NCBI GenBank assembly: GCA_035529695.1
Contig: DATKWD010000011.1
Span: forward strand, 1-64,000
Reading direction: 5' to 3'
Length of the DNA: 64,000 nucleotides
Origin: DATKWD01 sp035529695
GTDB taxonomy: Bacteria; Actinomycetota; Acidimicrobiia; Acidimicrobiales; Salinilacustritrichaceae
Of the stretch, positions 48,888 to 56,704 are shown in pieces; the stretch's first letter is position 1, and every line of letters starts with the position of its first letter. Under the pieces are notes generated by a model. That model was not told where the DNA came from. It did not search any database and worked only from the letters and a program-made list of their open reading frames with translations. The translations under genes and the position numbers were made by a program.

Positions 48888-49619
48888 CTACGAGACGATC
48901 AAGGCCGCGGCTTCGGCCGGGTGCGAGAGATGGACCCCGTGTCCTGCGCCGTCGACGACACGCAGGACAGAGCCGCCGACTCCGGCGGCGAGGTCCGAGG
49001 CTGCCCGCCGATGCCGCTCGCGGGTCACGCTGCCGTAGGCGGAAACCACGTCGCAGGACAGGCTCGCATCGTCGTAGGGGGGCGGATTGGGCGGGCGGAG
49101 CGATTCGAGTTCGGCGACGAGCGTCGCTCCCTCGGCCCGCCGTGCGGCACGGGTGGATGCACCGAGCCGCGACCACACCTCCTCGCCGACCATCCGCACC
49201 ATGAAACGCTCAGCCGCCTGCTCGACATCGGCGGCCTCGGCGAGTGCGGTGCCCCCGGCCGAGTCGGTCGGCCACCATCGAAGCCACGACCGCGGCGCTT
49301 CGTACGCGACCAACCGGTCGAACAGGTCGGGGGCCCGCTCGGCCGCGACCAGGGCCACGACGCCTCCCAGGCTGTGACCGAAGACTCGAACCCTCCGGCC
49401 GTCGATCACCTCGAGCAGGTCGTCGGCCTGCTGGCCGATGGAACGTGGCGGCCCGAGGTCGAGCGAGCGCCCATAGCCGCGGCGGTCGTACCGCACGACC
49501 TTCGAGCCGCCGAGGTGACGGACCATTCGTCCGAAACTCGTCGACCGGTCCATCGACCCGTGGACGAGGACGACGACTGCGCCATCACCGGTCTCGGTGC
49601 GCCATACGCCGTCGGTCAT
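48888..49619 (-). CDS. Alpha/beta-hydrolase
   Basis: 243 residues: VVLVHGSMDRSTSF (HGS oxyanion), VRYDRRGYGRS, VFGHSLGGVVALVAA with nucleophile Ser in GHSLG, and VVDGAGHGVHLSHP with the catalytic His. Esterase, thioesterase or C-C hydrolase; substrate unknown. ATG 49619 follows a TAnnnT box by 9 nt. Confidence 0.88.
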   Translation of the reverse strand: MTDGVWRTETGDGAVVVLVHGSMDRSTSFGRMVRHLGGSKVVRYDRRGYGRSLDLGPPRSIGQQADDLLEVIDGRRVRVFGHSLGGVVALVAAERAPDLFDRLVAYEAPRSWLRWWPTDSAGGTALAEAADVEQAAERFMVRMVGEEVWSRLGASTRAARRAEGATLVAELESLRPPNPPPYDDASLSCDVVSAYGSVTRERHRRAASDLAAGVGGSVLRVVDGAGHGVHLSHPAEAAALIVS

Positions 49620-49628
49620 GCACTGCCG

Positions 49629-49634
49629 AGCCTA
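49629..49634 (-). promoter_or_regulatory. Putative leaderless -10 (TAGGCT) for alpha/beta-hydrolase
   Basis: TAGGCT on the minus strand ends 9 nt before ATG 49619. Confidence 0.4.
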
Positions 49635-49669
49635 GAGCCAGGCTTCATGGTGCTCCGCCGTCGCGCCGA

Positions 49670-49675
49670 TAGCGT
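49670..49675 (+). promoter_or_regulatory. Putative leaderless -10 (TAGCGT) for histidine phosphatase
   Basis: TAGCGT ends 7 nt before TTG 49683; the GTG at 49674 falls inside it. Confidence 0.45.
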
Positions 49676-49682
49676 GTTCGGC

Positions 49683-50282
49683 TTGGAACTCCTGCTGATC
49701 CGCCATGCTCTGCCCCTCCGAGTCGAGCTCGCGACCGGAGCAGCCGACCCCGAACTGAGCGTGACCGGTCACACACAGGCCCGCCACCTGGCCGAGTACC
49801 TGAAGGGCGAGCGGATCGATCGCCTGATCACCTCTCCGCTGAAGCGGGCCGTCCAGACCGCCGAGCCGATCACCGAGCTGCTCGGGCTCGAGGCCGAGGT
49901 CCACCACGGCGTCAGCGAGTTCGACGCGCTGAGTTCGGAGTACGTGCCAATCGAGGAGCTCAAGGCCACCAACGACCCACGCTGGCAGGAGATGCTCGAC
50001 GGCACCTGGGTCCCCGAAGGAGGCATGACGCGAGACGAGTTCCGCGACGTGGTGGTCCCGGCGGTCGACGAGATCATCGCGAGCAGTCCGTCGCAGCGGG
50101 TCGCCGTCACCTGCCATGGTGGCGTCATCAACGCGTACCTCTCCCACATGCTCGGCCTGGACGAACCGATGTTCTTCGAGCCTCACTACACCTCGATCAG
50201 CCGTCTCGTCGCCTCGAGCCGCGGGCACCGAACGCTGGTGTCGATCAACGAGATCACCCACCTTCCCGACGCTCGTCACTGA
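49683..50282 (+). CDS. Histidine phosphatase (phosphoglycerate-mutase-like)
   Basis: 199 residues: ELLLIRHALPLRV with the phospho-accepting RH motif, ITSPLKRAVQTAEPI (the second Arg), and AVTCHGGVINAYLSHML with the second catalytic His. Broad family of phosphomonoesterases. TTG 49683 is chosen: it gives the canonical xELLLIRH start and lies 7 nt from a TAnnnT box; ATG 49647 and GTG 49674 would add residues that do not fit the family. Confidence 0.85.
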   Translation: MELLLIRHALPLRVELATGAADPELSVTGHTQARHLAEYLKGERIDRLITSPLKRAVQTAEPITELLGLEAEVHHGVSEFDALSSEYVPIEELKATNDPRWQEMLDGTWVPEGGMTRDEFRDVVVPAVDEIIASSPSQRVAVTCHGGVINAYLSHMLGLDEPMFFEPHYTSISRLVASSRGHRTLVSINEITHLPDARH

Positions 50283-50288
50283 GCCGAG

Positions 50289-50804
50289 ATGCCGGGCGAC
50301 CCTGGTTCCGATGAGAGCGGCCAGCACTCGAGCGACGGCGATCTCGCGTGGCAACCGATCGCCCCCGAGGCGAAGACGTTCTGGACCCTCGGTGGAACGG
50401 CGGTGATCCTCGTTCTCGACTGCGTCGTCGTGGCCTTGCTCGTCCGGGCCGACGAGCGCACGGGAGCGTTCCTCGCGCTCGGCGCGGGCCTCGGGGTGTG
50501 GCTGTGGATGCGCTGGGTCGTCGTGCGGCGCTGGCGCTCGTGGGGCTACGCCGAGCGCGATGCCGACCTGGTGATCCGGCACGGGGTGATGGTGCGAACG
50601 TTCACGGTTGTCCCGTACGGGCGGATGCAGTTCGTCGACGTCACCCAGGGGCCACTCGACCGTTGGCTCGACCTCTCGACCGTCACGCTGCACACCGCGG
50701 CCGCACGCTCGGACGCCACCATTCCGCTCCTCCGCACCGAGGAGGCCAATCGGCTGCGCGACCGACTCGTCATCCTGGGCGATGTTCGTGCTGCCGGGCT
50801 CTGA
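50289..50804 (+). CDS. Membrane PH-domain protein (YdbS-like)
   Basis: 171 residues: two membrane spans (FWTLGGTAVILVLDCVVVALLV; GAFLALGAGLGVWLWMRWVVV) then a bacterial PH (bPH2) domain with ERDADLVIRHGVMVRTFTVVPYGRMQFVDVTQGPLDRWLDL (contains VPYGRMQFVDV). Pairs of YdbS and YdbT proteins sit together in many Gram-positives; function unknown, membrane-associated. Ends 23 nt inside the next gene. Confidence 0.85.
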   Translation: MPGDPGSDESGQHSSDGDLAWQPIAPEAKTFWTLGGTAVILVLDCVVVALLVRADERTGAFLALGAGLGVWLWMRWVVVRRWRSWGYAERDADLVIRHGVMVRTFTVVPYGRMQFVDVTQGPLDRWLDLSTVTLHTAAARSDATIPLLRTEEANRLRDRLVILGDVRAAGL

Positions 50805-52071
50805 GCACTGGGAGCGCTTCCATCCGCTGACGCCTCTGCTGTCGGCGTGGCGGCTCGTCGCGATCGGTCTGTTCTTCGGCGTGCAGCAGGTGCCGGAAGA
50901 CGAGGTGGGGACGATCTGGCCATGGCTCGTCACCGGAGGGCTGATCCTGGCTGCATCCGCCGGCGGGTACGCCTACCTGTCCTGGCGGTGTGCAGGGTTC
51001 CACCTGACCGACGACCAACTCGAGGTGCAGCGCGGCATCTTCTTCAAGAGCCGCGGGCACGTGCCGGTCGCCCGCATCGAATCGGTCGACATCAAGCAGG
51101 ATCTGCTGCCTCGGGTCCTGGGACTCGCTGAGGTCGTCGTCGAGGTGGCCTCACAGACCGGTGGCGAGGCCCAGTTGAAGTACCTGTCGCTCGTCGAGGC
51201 GGAGGGCCTGCGCGCCCGGCTCGACCTGGCGAGACGGACCGAGGCGTCGAACGTCATGACGTCACCCGAGCCGAGCATGCCCATCGCTGCCGTCGAGGAT
51301 CGCGACCTGCTGCTCGCCTACGGCGTGGGTCCGGCAGTCGCCGCCGCGCTCGTCGCCCTGGCGCTCGTCAGCACGGTCGTGATCGCAGGCGTCGAAGCCG
51401 TGCTCGCGTTCGGCATCCTGGGGGTCCTCGCGATCGTGGCAACCGTCGCCTCACAGTTACGACGTGTCGATCGACTGCATGGGTTCGAGGTCCGCCGTGA
51501 CTCCGACGAACTCCACATCAGCAGGGGGTTCGTCGAGAAGCTCGAGCAGCAGATCCCCTTGGCCCGTGTCCAGGCGATTCGCATCGATGAACCGTGGCTG
51601 TGGCGGCGGTTCGGTCGAGCCCGGCTCCAGGTGTCGGTCGCCGGCTACCGCGGGGCTGATCGAGCCCGAGCCGAAGCGACCGCCATCCTCATGCCGGTCG
51701 CGCGGCGCGCCGAGATCGACCGACTCGTGGCGTCTCTGGGCGGCCCCGCCCTCGGTGAGCTGCCGACCCTGGGTCCGCCACGTGCTGCCCGCTGGCGCTC
51801 GCCCTGCCGGTGGAAGCACACCCGGATCCGCCACGCCCCGGGGTTCACCATCGTCGAACGAGGCCTGCTCGGCCGGCGGACCGACTTCCTCACTTCCGAG
51901 AAGCTCCAGAGCGTCCGCATCACCAGCGGGCCGTGGCAGCGTGCCCTCGGACTGGCGACGCTGCACCTCGACACCGCCGGCTCGGGCATCGTGGTGGCGG
52001 TGCCCCACCTCGCCTCGCAGGACGCCGAACGGGAGCTCTGGACCGCTCGTTACGGGCGGCTCGCTAGTTGA
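50782..52071 (+). CDS. Membrane protein with two or three PH domains (YdbT-like)
   Basis: 429 residues: spans near the N-terminus (LVAIGLFFGVQQV; WLVTGGLILAASAGGYAYL) and in the middle (VAAALVALALVSTVVIAGVEAVLAFGILGVLAIV, two spans), with bPH2 domains after each: GIFFKSRGHVPVARIESVDIKQD; GFVEKLEQQIPLARVQAIRID; GLLGRRTDFLTSEKLQSVRIT. ATG 50782 overlaps the YdbS-like gene by 23 nt. Ends convergent with the SirB1-like gene, overlapping it by 8 nt. Confidence 0.85.
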   Translation: MFVLPGSEHWERFHPLTPLLSAWRLVAIGLFFGVQQVPEDEVGTIWPWLVTGGLILAASAGGYAYLSWRCAGFHLTDDQLEVQRGIFFKSRGHVPVARIESVDIKQDLLPRVLGLAEVVVEVASQTGGEAQLKYLSLVEAEGLRARLDLARRTEASNVMTSPEPSMPIAAVEDRDLLLAYGVGPAVAAALVALALVSTVVIAGVEAVLAFGILGVLAIVATVASQLRRVDRLHGFEVRRDSDELHISRGFVEKLEQQIPLARVQAIRIDEPWLWRRFGRARLQVSVAGYRGADRARAEATAILMPVARRAEIDRLVASLGGPALGELPTLGPPRAARWRSPCRWKHTRIRHAPGFTIVERGLLGRRTDFLTSEKLQSVRITSGPWQRALGLATLHLDTAGSGIVVAVPHLASQDAERELWTARYGRLAS

Positions 52072-52837
52072 GGCGAGCCCGATAGCGCTGCGCCGCAGCG
52101 GTGACCTCGGCCTGCGCCTCCGGATCGAGGCGTCGCGCCACCACATCCGCGGTGCGGACCGCCCGGTCGTAGTACCCAGCCTCGGCGAGCGCACCGACGT
52201 AGGTCAGCAGCTCTCTCGGCCCGGCGCCCGGCAGCGCGACCGCGAGGCTCGCGATCAGGGCAGCTGACCGTCGATGTTGGCGGCGTCGATGGCTTGCCAT
52301 CAGGTTGTTCAGCACCCGCACGACGATCTGCATCGTGTCGACCGGTTGCAGGAAGGCAGGCGACCACGGGATCTGCGGATGTGCCGCAGCATGGCGGGCC
52401 CTGCAGTCGGATGCGTCCACCTCGACACCACTCGCGAACAGGTCGAAGAAGCGGTCGGTTCCCGTCGAGTCACCGACGATGAAGTGCCCCGGCATGCCGA
52501 CCCCGTCGACCCGGACCCCGAGCCGGCGACCGACTTCGATCGCAACCACCGACAGCAGGATGGGAAGCCCCGTCCGACGGCCGACAACGCGGTCCAGATA
52601 GGAGTTGTCGGGCGCGTCGTAGTCGTCGGCGTTCCCGACGAACCCGAGATCCGCGCACAGATGGTGGACGATGCCCTCGACCGTCCGCTCCTCCACACCG
52701 GACGCGAGGCTGTCGATCTCGAGCAGGACCGCCTCGACATCGACCTCGTGGTCGTGAGCCGCCACGAGCAGCAGGGTCCGGTCCAGGGGCAGCGGGTCCT
52801 TGCGCACCGCTTCACCGAAGAGCTGCGTGGCCTCCAT
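52064..52837 (-). CDS. SirB1/transglutaminase-like TPR protein
   Basis: 257 residues. APDNSYLDRVVGRRTGLPILLSVVAIEVGRRLGVRVDGVGMPGHFIVG is the SirB1 N-domain hallmark (within it RTGLPILLSVV and GVGMPGHF), here without the usual catalytic Cys-His set of true transglutaminases, followed by a helical tail. Function unknown. ATG 52837 is preferred to GTG 52873 because a TAnnnT box ends 8 nt before it. Confidence 0.83.
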   Translation of the reverse strand: MEATQLFGEAVRKDPLPLDRTLLLVAAHDHEVDVEAVLLEIDSLASGVEERTVEGIVHHLCADLGFVGNADDYDAPDNSYLDRVVGRRTGLPILLSVVAIEVGRRLGVRVDGVGMPGHFIVGDSTGTDRFFDLFASGVEVDASDCRARHAAAHPQIPWSPAFLQPVDTMQIVVRVLNNLMASHRRRQHRRSAALIASLAVALPGAGPRELLTYVGALAEAGYYDRAVRTADVVARRLDPEAQAEVTAAAQRYRARLN

Positions 52838-52845
52838 CGAGTGCG

Positions 52846-52851
52846 AGGCTA
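52846..52851 (-). promoter_or_regulatory. Putative leaderless -10 (TAGCCT) for SirB1-like gene
   Basis: TAGCCT on the minus strand ends 8 nt before ATG 52837; the divergent box at 52862 is only 10 nt away. Confidence 0.45.
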
Positions 52852-52861
52852 CGGGTTCGCC

Positions 52862-52867
52862 TACATT
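52862..52867 (+). promoter_or_regulatory. Putative leaderless -10 (TACATT) for acyl-CoA synthetase operon
   Basis: TACATT ends 7 nt before ATG 52875. Confidence 0.45.
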
Positions 52868-52874
52868 CGGCACG

Positions 52875-54431
52875 ATGTTCCCCGGAGCGCACGTCGAATC
52901 CAGAGGCGATCAACCTGCGGTGATCATGGCCTCGACCGGCGTCACGATCACCTACGCCGAGCTCGATGCCGAAGCCAACCGCCTCGCACGCGTGTTCCGG
53001 GCCGCCGGACTCGCTCCGGGCGACCACATCGCGTTCTGCCTCGAGAACCATCCGAGGTTCCTGTCCATCGCATGGGGGGCGCATTACGCCGGGCTCTACT
53101 ACACCGCGATGTCGAGCCGCCTGACCGACGACGAGATGGCCTACATCATCGAGGACTGTGGTGCGCAGGCGCTCATCGTCTCCAGCCACAAACGCGACGC
53201 CGCCGAGCATCTCACTGACTCGATCCCGGGTGTGACGTTGCGTCTCATGCTCGACGGCACCACCGACGGCTTCGAGTCGTACGAGGACGCCATCGACGCC
53301 CAGTCGCCCGAGCCGATCGACGAGAAGCGGCTCGAGGGCGTCGACATGCTCTACAGCTCGGGCACCACGGGCCGGCCCAAGGGCGTCAAGGTCAGCCAAC
53401 CGACCACGGCCCTCGGTGAAGCCGCCAGCTCGGTCCAGGGGCTCGGCCAGCTGCTGTTCGGCTTCGACGAGCACATGCGCTACCTCTCGCCGGCGCCCCT
53501 CTATCACGCCGCACCGCTGCGGTTCTGCATGGCCGTGCACCGGGTCGGCGGTGCCGTGGTCGTGATGGAGCGGTTCGATCCCGCCGAGGCCCTCAGCCTG
53601 ATCGAGGAGCACCGGATCACGCACAGCCAGTGGGTCCCGACGATGTTCATCAGAATGCTCAAGCTGCCGAAAGCGACCCGTGACGCTCACGATCTGTCGA
53701 GTCTGCAGGTCGCGATCCACGCGGCAGCTCCGTGCCCGAAGCAGGTCAAGAAGGAACTGATCGAGTGGTGGGGTCCGGTGGTTCACGAGTACTACGCAGG
53801 CACCGAGGGCAACGGCTTCGTCTACTGCAACAGCGACGACTGGATGAGTCACCAGGGCACCGTCGGCAAGGCGCTCGTCGGCACCGTGCACATCGTCGGC
53901 GACGACGGAGCCGACTGTCCCCCAGGCGAACCGGGGACCGTCTTCTTCGAGGGCGAGATGGCCGCGACGTTCGAGTACCACAACGATCCCGACAAGACCG
54001 CCGAGTCGCGGGACCCGAAGGGTCGTGGCTGGAGCACCCTCGGCGACGTCGGCTACCTCGACGACGACGGGTTCCTGTATCTGACCGACCGCAAGGCGTA
54101 CATGATCATCTCGGGCGGCGTGAACATCTACCCGCAGGAAGCCGAGAACGCTCTCGCCATGCACCCGAAGGTGTTCGATGTGGCGGTCTTCGGCGTCCCG
54201 AACGACGACTTCGGCGAAGAGGTGAAGGCCGTCGTGCAACCGGCCGAAGGGGTGACCGGCGATCAAGACCTCGCACGCGACCTCATCGCCTTCTGCCGCG
54301 ATCAACTCGCCGACGTCAAATGCCCCCGTTCGATCGACTTTCGCGCCGAGCTGCCCCGCCACCCGACCGGCAAGCTCTACAAGCGGCTCCTCAAGGACGA
54401 GTACTGGGCCGACGCCGGCCGCACGATCTGA
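52875..54431 (+). CDS. Acyl-CoA synthetase (AMP-forming)
   Basis: 518 residues of the ANL superfamily: MLYSSGTTGRPKGVKVSQP is the P-loop, YYAGTEGNGFVYCNSDDW the A5 region, GDVGYLDDDGFLYLTDRKAYMIISGGVNIYPQE the hinge (with DRKAYMIISGG), and PTGKLYKRLLKDEY the catalytic C-terminal Lys. Activates a fatty or other carboxylic acid to acyl-CoA. Leads a four-gene coupled unit. Confidence 0.92.
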   Translation: MFPGAHVESRGDQPAVIMASTGVTITYAELDAEANRLARVFRAAGLAPGDHIAFCLENHPRFLSIAWGAHYAGLYYTAMSSRLTDDEMAYIIEDCGAQALIVSSHKRDAAEHLTDSIPGVTLRLMLDGTTDGFESYEDAIDAQSPEPIDEKRLEGVDMLYSSGTTGRPKGVKVSQPTTALGEAASSVQGLGQLLFGFDEHMRYLSPAPLYHAAPLRFCMAVHRVGGAVVVMERFDPAEALSLIEEHRITHSQWVPTMFIRMLKLPKATRDAHDLSSLQVAIHAAAPCPKQVKKELIEWWGPVVHEYYAGTEGNGFVYCNSDDWMSHQGTVGKALVGTVHIVGDDGADCPPGEPGTVFFEGEMAATFEYHNDPDKTAESRDPKGRGWSTLGDVGYLDDDGFLYLTDRKAYMIISGGVNIYPQEAENALAMHPKVFDVAVFGVPNDDFGEEVKAVVQPAEGVTGDQDLARDLIAFCRDQLADVKCPRSIDFRAELPRHPTGKLYKRLLKDEYWADAGRTI

Positions 54432-54434
54432 CAC

Positions 54435-55196
54435 GTGACCAAGCCGTTTCTCGACCACCGGTCGCCCATTCCGTTCGCTCACCGGGGCGGCGCGAGCGCC
54501 GCTCCCGAGAACACGCTGGCGGCGTTCCAGTACGCCGTCGACGAGGGCTACACCTACGTCGAGACCGATGTCCACGCCACTGCCGACGGGGTCCTCATCG
54601 CATTCCACGACGACCGTCTCGATCGGGTCACCGACCGCACCGGCCTCATCGCCGAGCTGAGTTGGCGGGAGGTTCGCGAGGCGAGAGTCGACGGCTCTGA
54701 ACCCATTCCACTGTTCGAAGAGCTCCTGACCACGTGGCCGGACCTGCGCGTCAACGTGGACCCGAAAGCCGACCGGTCGGTCGAGCCGCTGATCGAGGTC
54801 ATCGGTCGGACCGGCGCCCTCGACCGTGTGTGCGTCGGCGCATTCAGCGATCGCCGGATCGACCGGATCCGCGACGCGCTCGGCGGCGATCTGTGCACCG
54901 GCATGGGACCGCGACAGGTCGCGAAGCTCGCGGCGGCGGCCACCGGCGTGCCCTTCCTCGGTCGATTCCGCAGCGACTGCGCGCAGGTCCCGGTGAAACA
55001 GGGACCGCTCCCCCTGGTCACCAGGAGGTTCATCGAGACCGCGCACGATCATGGCGTGGCCGTGCACGTGTGGACGATCGACGACGCGCCGGAGATGGAA
55101 CGCCTGCTCGACCTCGGTGTCGACGGCATCATGACCGACCGCCCCTCGGTGCTGCGCGAGGTCCTCGTCGCCCGGGGGCAGTGGGACTCCACGTGA
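54435..55196 (+). CDS. Glycerophosphodiester phosphodiesterase
   Basis: 253 residues: PFAHRGGASAAPENTLAAFQYAVDEGYTYVETDVHATADGVLIAFHDDRLDRVTDRTG contains the whole GDPD active site (HRG, PENT, ETDV, HD). C-terminal VAVHVWTIDDAPEMERLLDLGVDGIMTDRPS is also typical. Releases glycerol-3-phosphate from phospholipid headgroup diesters. Sits 3 nt after one CoA ligase and overlaps the next by 4 nt. Confidence 0.94.
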   Translation: MTKPFLDHRSPIPFAHRGGASAAPENTLAAFQYAVDEGYTYVETDVHATADGVLIAFHDDRLDRVTDRTGLIAELSWREVREARVDGSEPIPLFEELLTTWPDLRVNVDPKADRSVEPLIEVIGRTGALDRVCVGAFSDRRIDRIRDALGGDLCTGMGPRQVAKLAAAATGVPFLGRFRSDCAQVPVKQGPLPLVTRRFIETAHDHGVAVHVWTIDDAPEMERLLDLGVDGIMTDRPSVLREVLVARGQWDST

Positions 55197-56704
55197 TCCT
55201 GCCGCTCACACCGCTCGACTTCCTGGCGAGGGCGCGACGTCTGTTCGCCGACCGGATCGGGGTGATCGACGGTGACCACCGGTTCACCTACGCCGACTTC
55301 GGAGAACGCTGCGATGCGCTCGCCCGGCTCCTGGTCGACGAGTGTGCGATCCGGCCCGGCGACGTGGTGGCGTGGCGGTGCGGGAACACCCACGAGCTGC
55401 TCGAGGCCTACTTCGGGGTGCTCCTCGCGGGGGCAGTCCTGCTGCCGGTCAACATCCGGCTCGCACCGGCCGAGATCGATTTCGTGCTCCGTGACGCAGA
55501 CGCCCGGGTGGTGTTCCGCCACCCTGATCAACCCGAGATCGACGCTGCGGTGGCCACTCGTGTCCTCGATGAGACGCACCACGAGCTGATCGAGCACCAC
55601 CGGCGGTCCGAGGTGTGGCCACGCCCCGAGATCGACGAGCGTTCCCCCGCCGAGATCTTCTACACGTCCGGCTCGACCGGCTCACCCAAAGGTGCCGTGC
55701 TCTCTCATCGCGCCCTGTACCTGCACGCGATCCACAACGCCCTGACCGGGTCGATCACGGGCCACGACGTGATTCTCCACACCATCCCCCTGTTCCACGT
55801 GAACGGGTGGGGTGTCCCGCACTACCTCACGGGCCTGGGTGGCCAGCACGTGATGCTGGCGAAGTTCGACCCGGCAGAGGTGCTTCGTCTCGTCGAGCAG
55901 CACCGCGTGACGCGGCTTCTCCTGGTCCCGACGATGGTTCAGATGTTGCTCGACCACCCTGACCTAGCGATCAGGGACGTCTCCTCGGTCGTGCAGGTCA
56001 CCATCGGCGGCGCGCCGCCACCGCCCGCGATGCTGACCCAGGTCGAGCAGGCCTTCGGCGCCGAATGCGTGTGCGGATACGGCATGACCGAGACCAGCCC
56101 TTCGATGCTCCGGTCGCTCGACAAGCCGGGGCACGCGCCGTCTCCTGAGCGGCGGGCCACCACCGGCCTTCCGATCATCGGCGTCGACCTTCGCGTCTTC
56201 GATGCCGATGGGACCGAGGTGCCGTGGGACGCCGAGTCGGTCGGCGAGGTCTGCGTGCGCTCCAACCACGTCATGTCGGAGTACCTCGGCGATCCCGCAG
56301 CCACCGCGCAGGTGATCGTCGACGGCTGGCTTCACACCGGAGACCTGGCGCACGTCCGGCCCGACGGCTTCGTCCAGGTCGTCGACCGGAAGAAGGACCT
56401 GATCGTCAGCGGCGGCGAGAACATCGCGTGCCCCGAGGTCGAGCACGCCCTCCTCGAACACCCGGCGGTACGGGAGGCCTCGGTCATCGGCGTCTCCGAT
56501 GACCGATGGGGCGAGGTGCCCCGGGCCTTCGTCTCGTTGGTCGACACCGACGACGAGCCACCGACCGTCGACGAGTTGATCGAGTTCGTTCGAGCACGTC
56601 TCGCGCACTTCAAGGCGCCCCGCGATGTGATCGTCTTGGACGACCTCCCCAAGGGCGGGACCGGCAAGATCCAGAAGCAGACCCTCCGGGCCTGGACGCT
56701 GTGA
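55193..56704 (+). CDS. Long-chain-type AMP-dependent CoA ligase
   Basis: 503 residues: FYTSGSTGSPKGAVLSHRAL P-loop, CGYGMTETSPSML, GDLAHVRPDGFVQVVDRKKDLIVSGGENI (contains DRKKDLIVSGGENI) and GGTGKIQKQTLRAW with the catalytic Lys. Only distantly similar to the other CoA ligase at 52875, so not a recent duplicate. GTG 55193 overlaps the GDPD stop (GTGA), and its stop overlaps the next GTG. Confidence 0.92.
   Translation: MILPLTPLDFLARARRLFADRIGVIDGDHRFTYADFGERCDALARLLVDECAIRPGDVVAWRCGNTHELLEAYFGVLLAGAVLLPVNIRLAPAEIDFVLRDADARVVFRHPDQPEIDAAVATRVLDETHHELIEHHRRSEVWPRPEIDERSPAEIFYTSGSTGSPKGAVLSHRALYLHAIHNALTGSITGHDVILHTIPLFHVNGWGVPHYLTGLGGQHVMLAKFDPAEVLRLVEQHRVTRLLLVPTMVQMLLDHPDLAIRDVSSVVQVTIGGAPPPPAMLTQVEQAFGAECVCGYGMTETSPSMLRSLDKPGHAPSPERRATTGLPIIGVDLRVFDADGTEVPWDAESVGEVCVRSNHVMSEYLGDPAATAQVIVDGWLHTGDLAHVRPDGFVQVVDRKKDLIVSGGENIACPEVEHALLEHPAVREASVIGVSDDRWGEVPRAFVSLVDTDDEPPTVDELIEFVRARLAHFKAPRDVIVLDDLPKGGTGKIQKQTLRAWTL

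Noticed and set aside
52812..55067. 751-residue open frame on the minus strand
   Set aside because: Antisense to the acyl-CoA synthetase and GDPD genes, both with complete family motifs; composition looks like a reverse reading of coding sequence.
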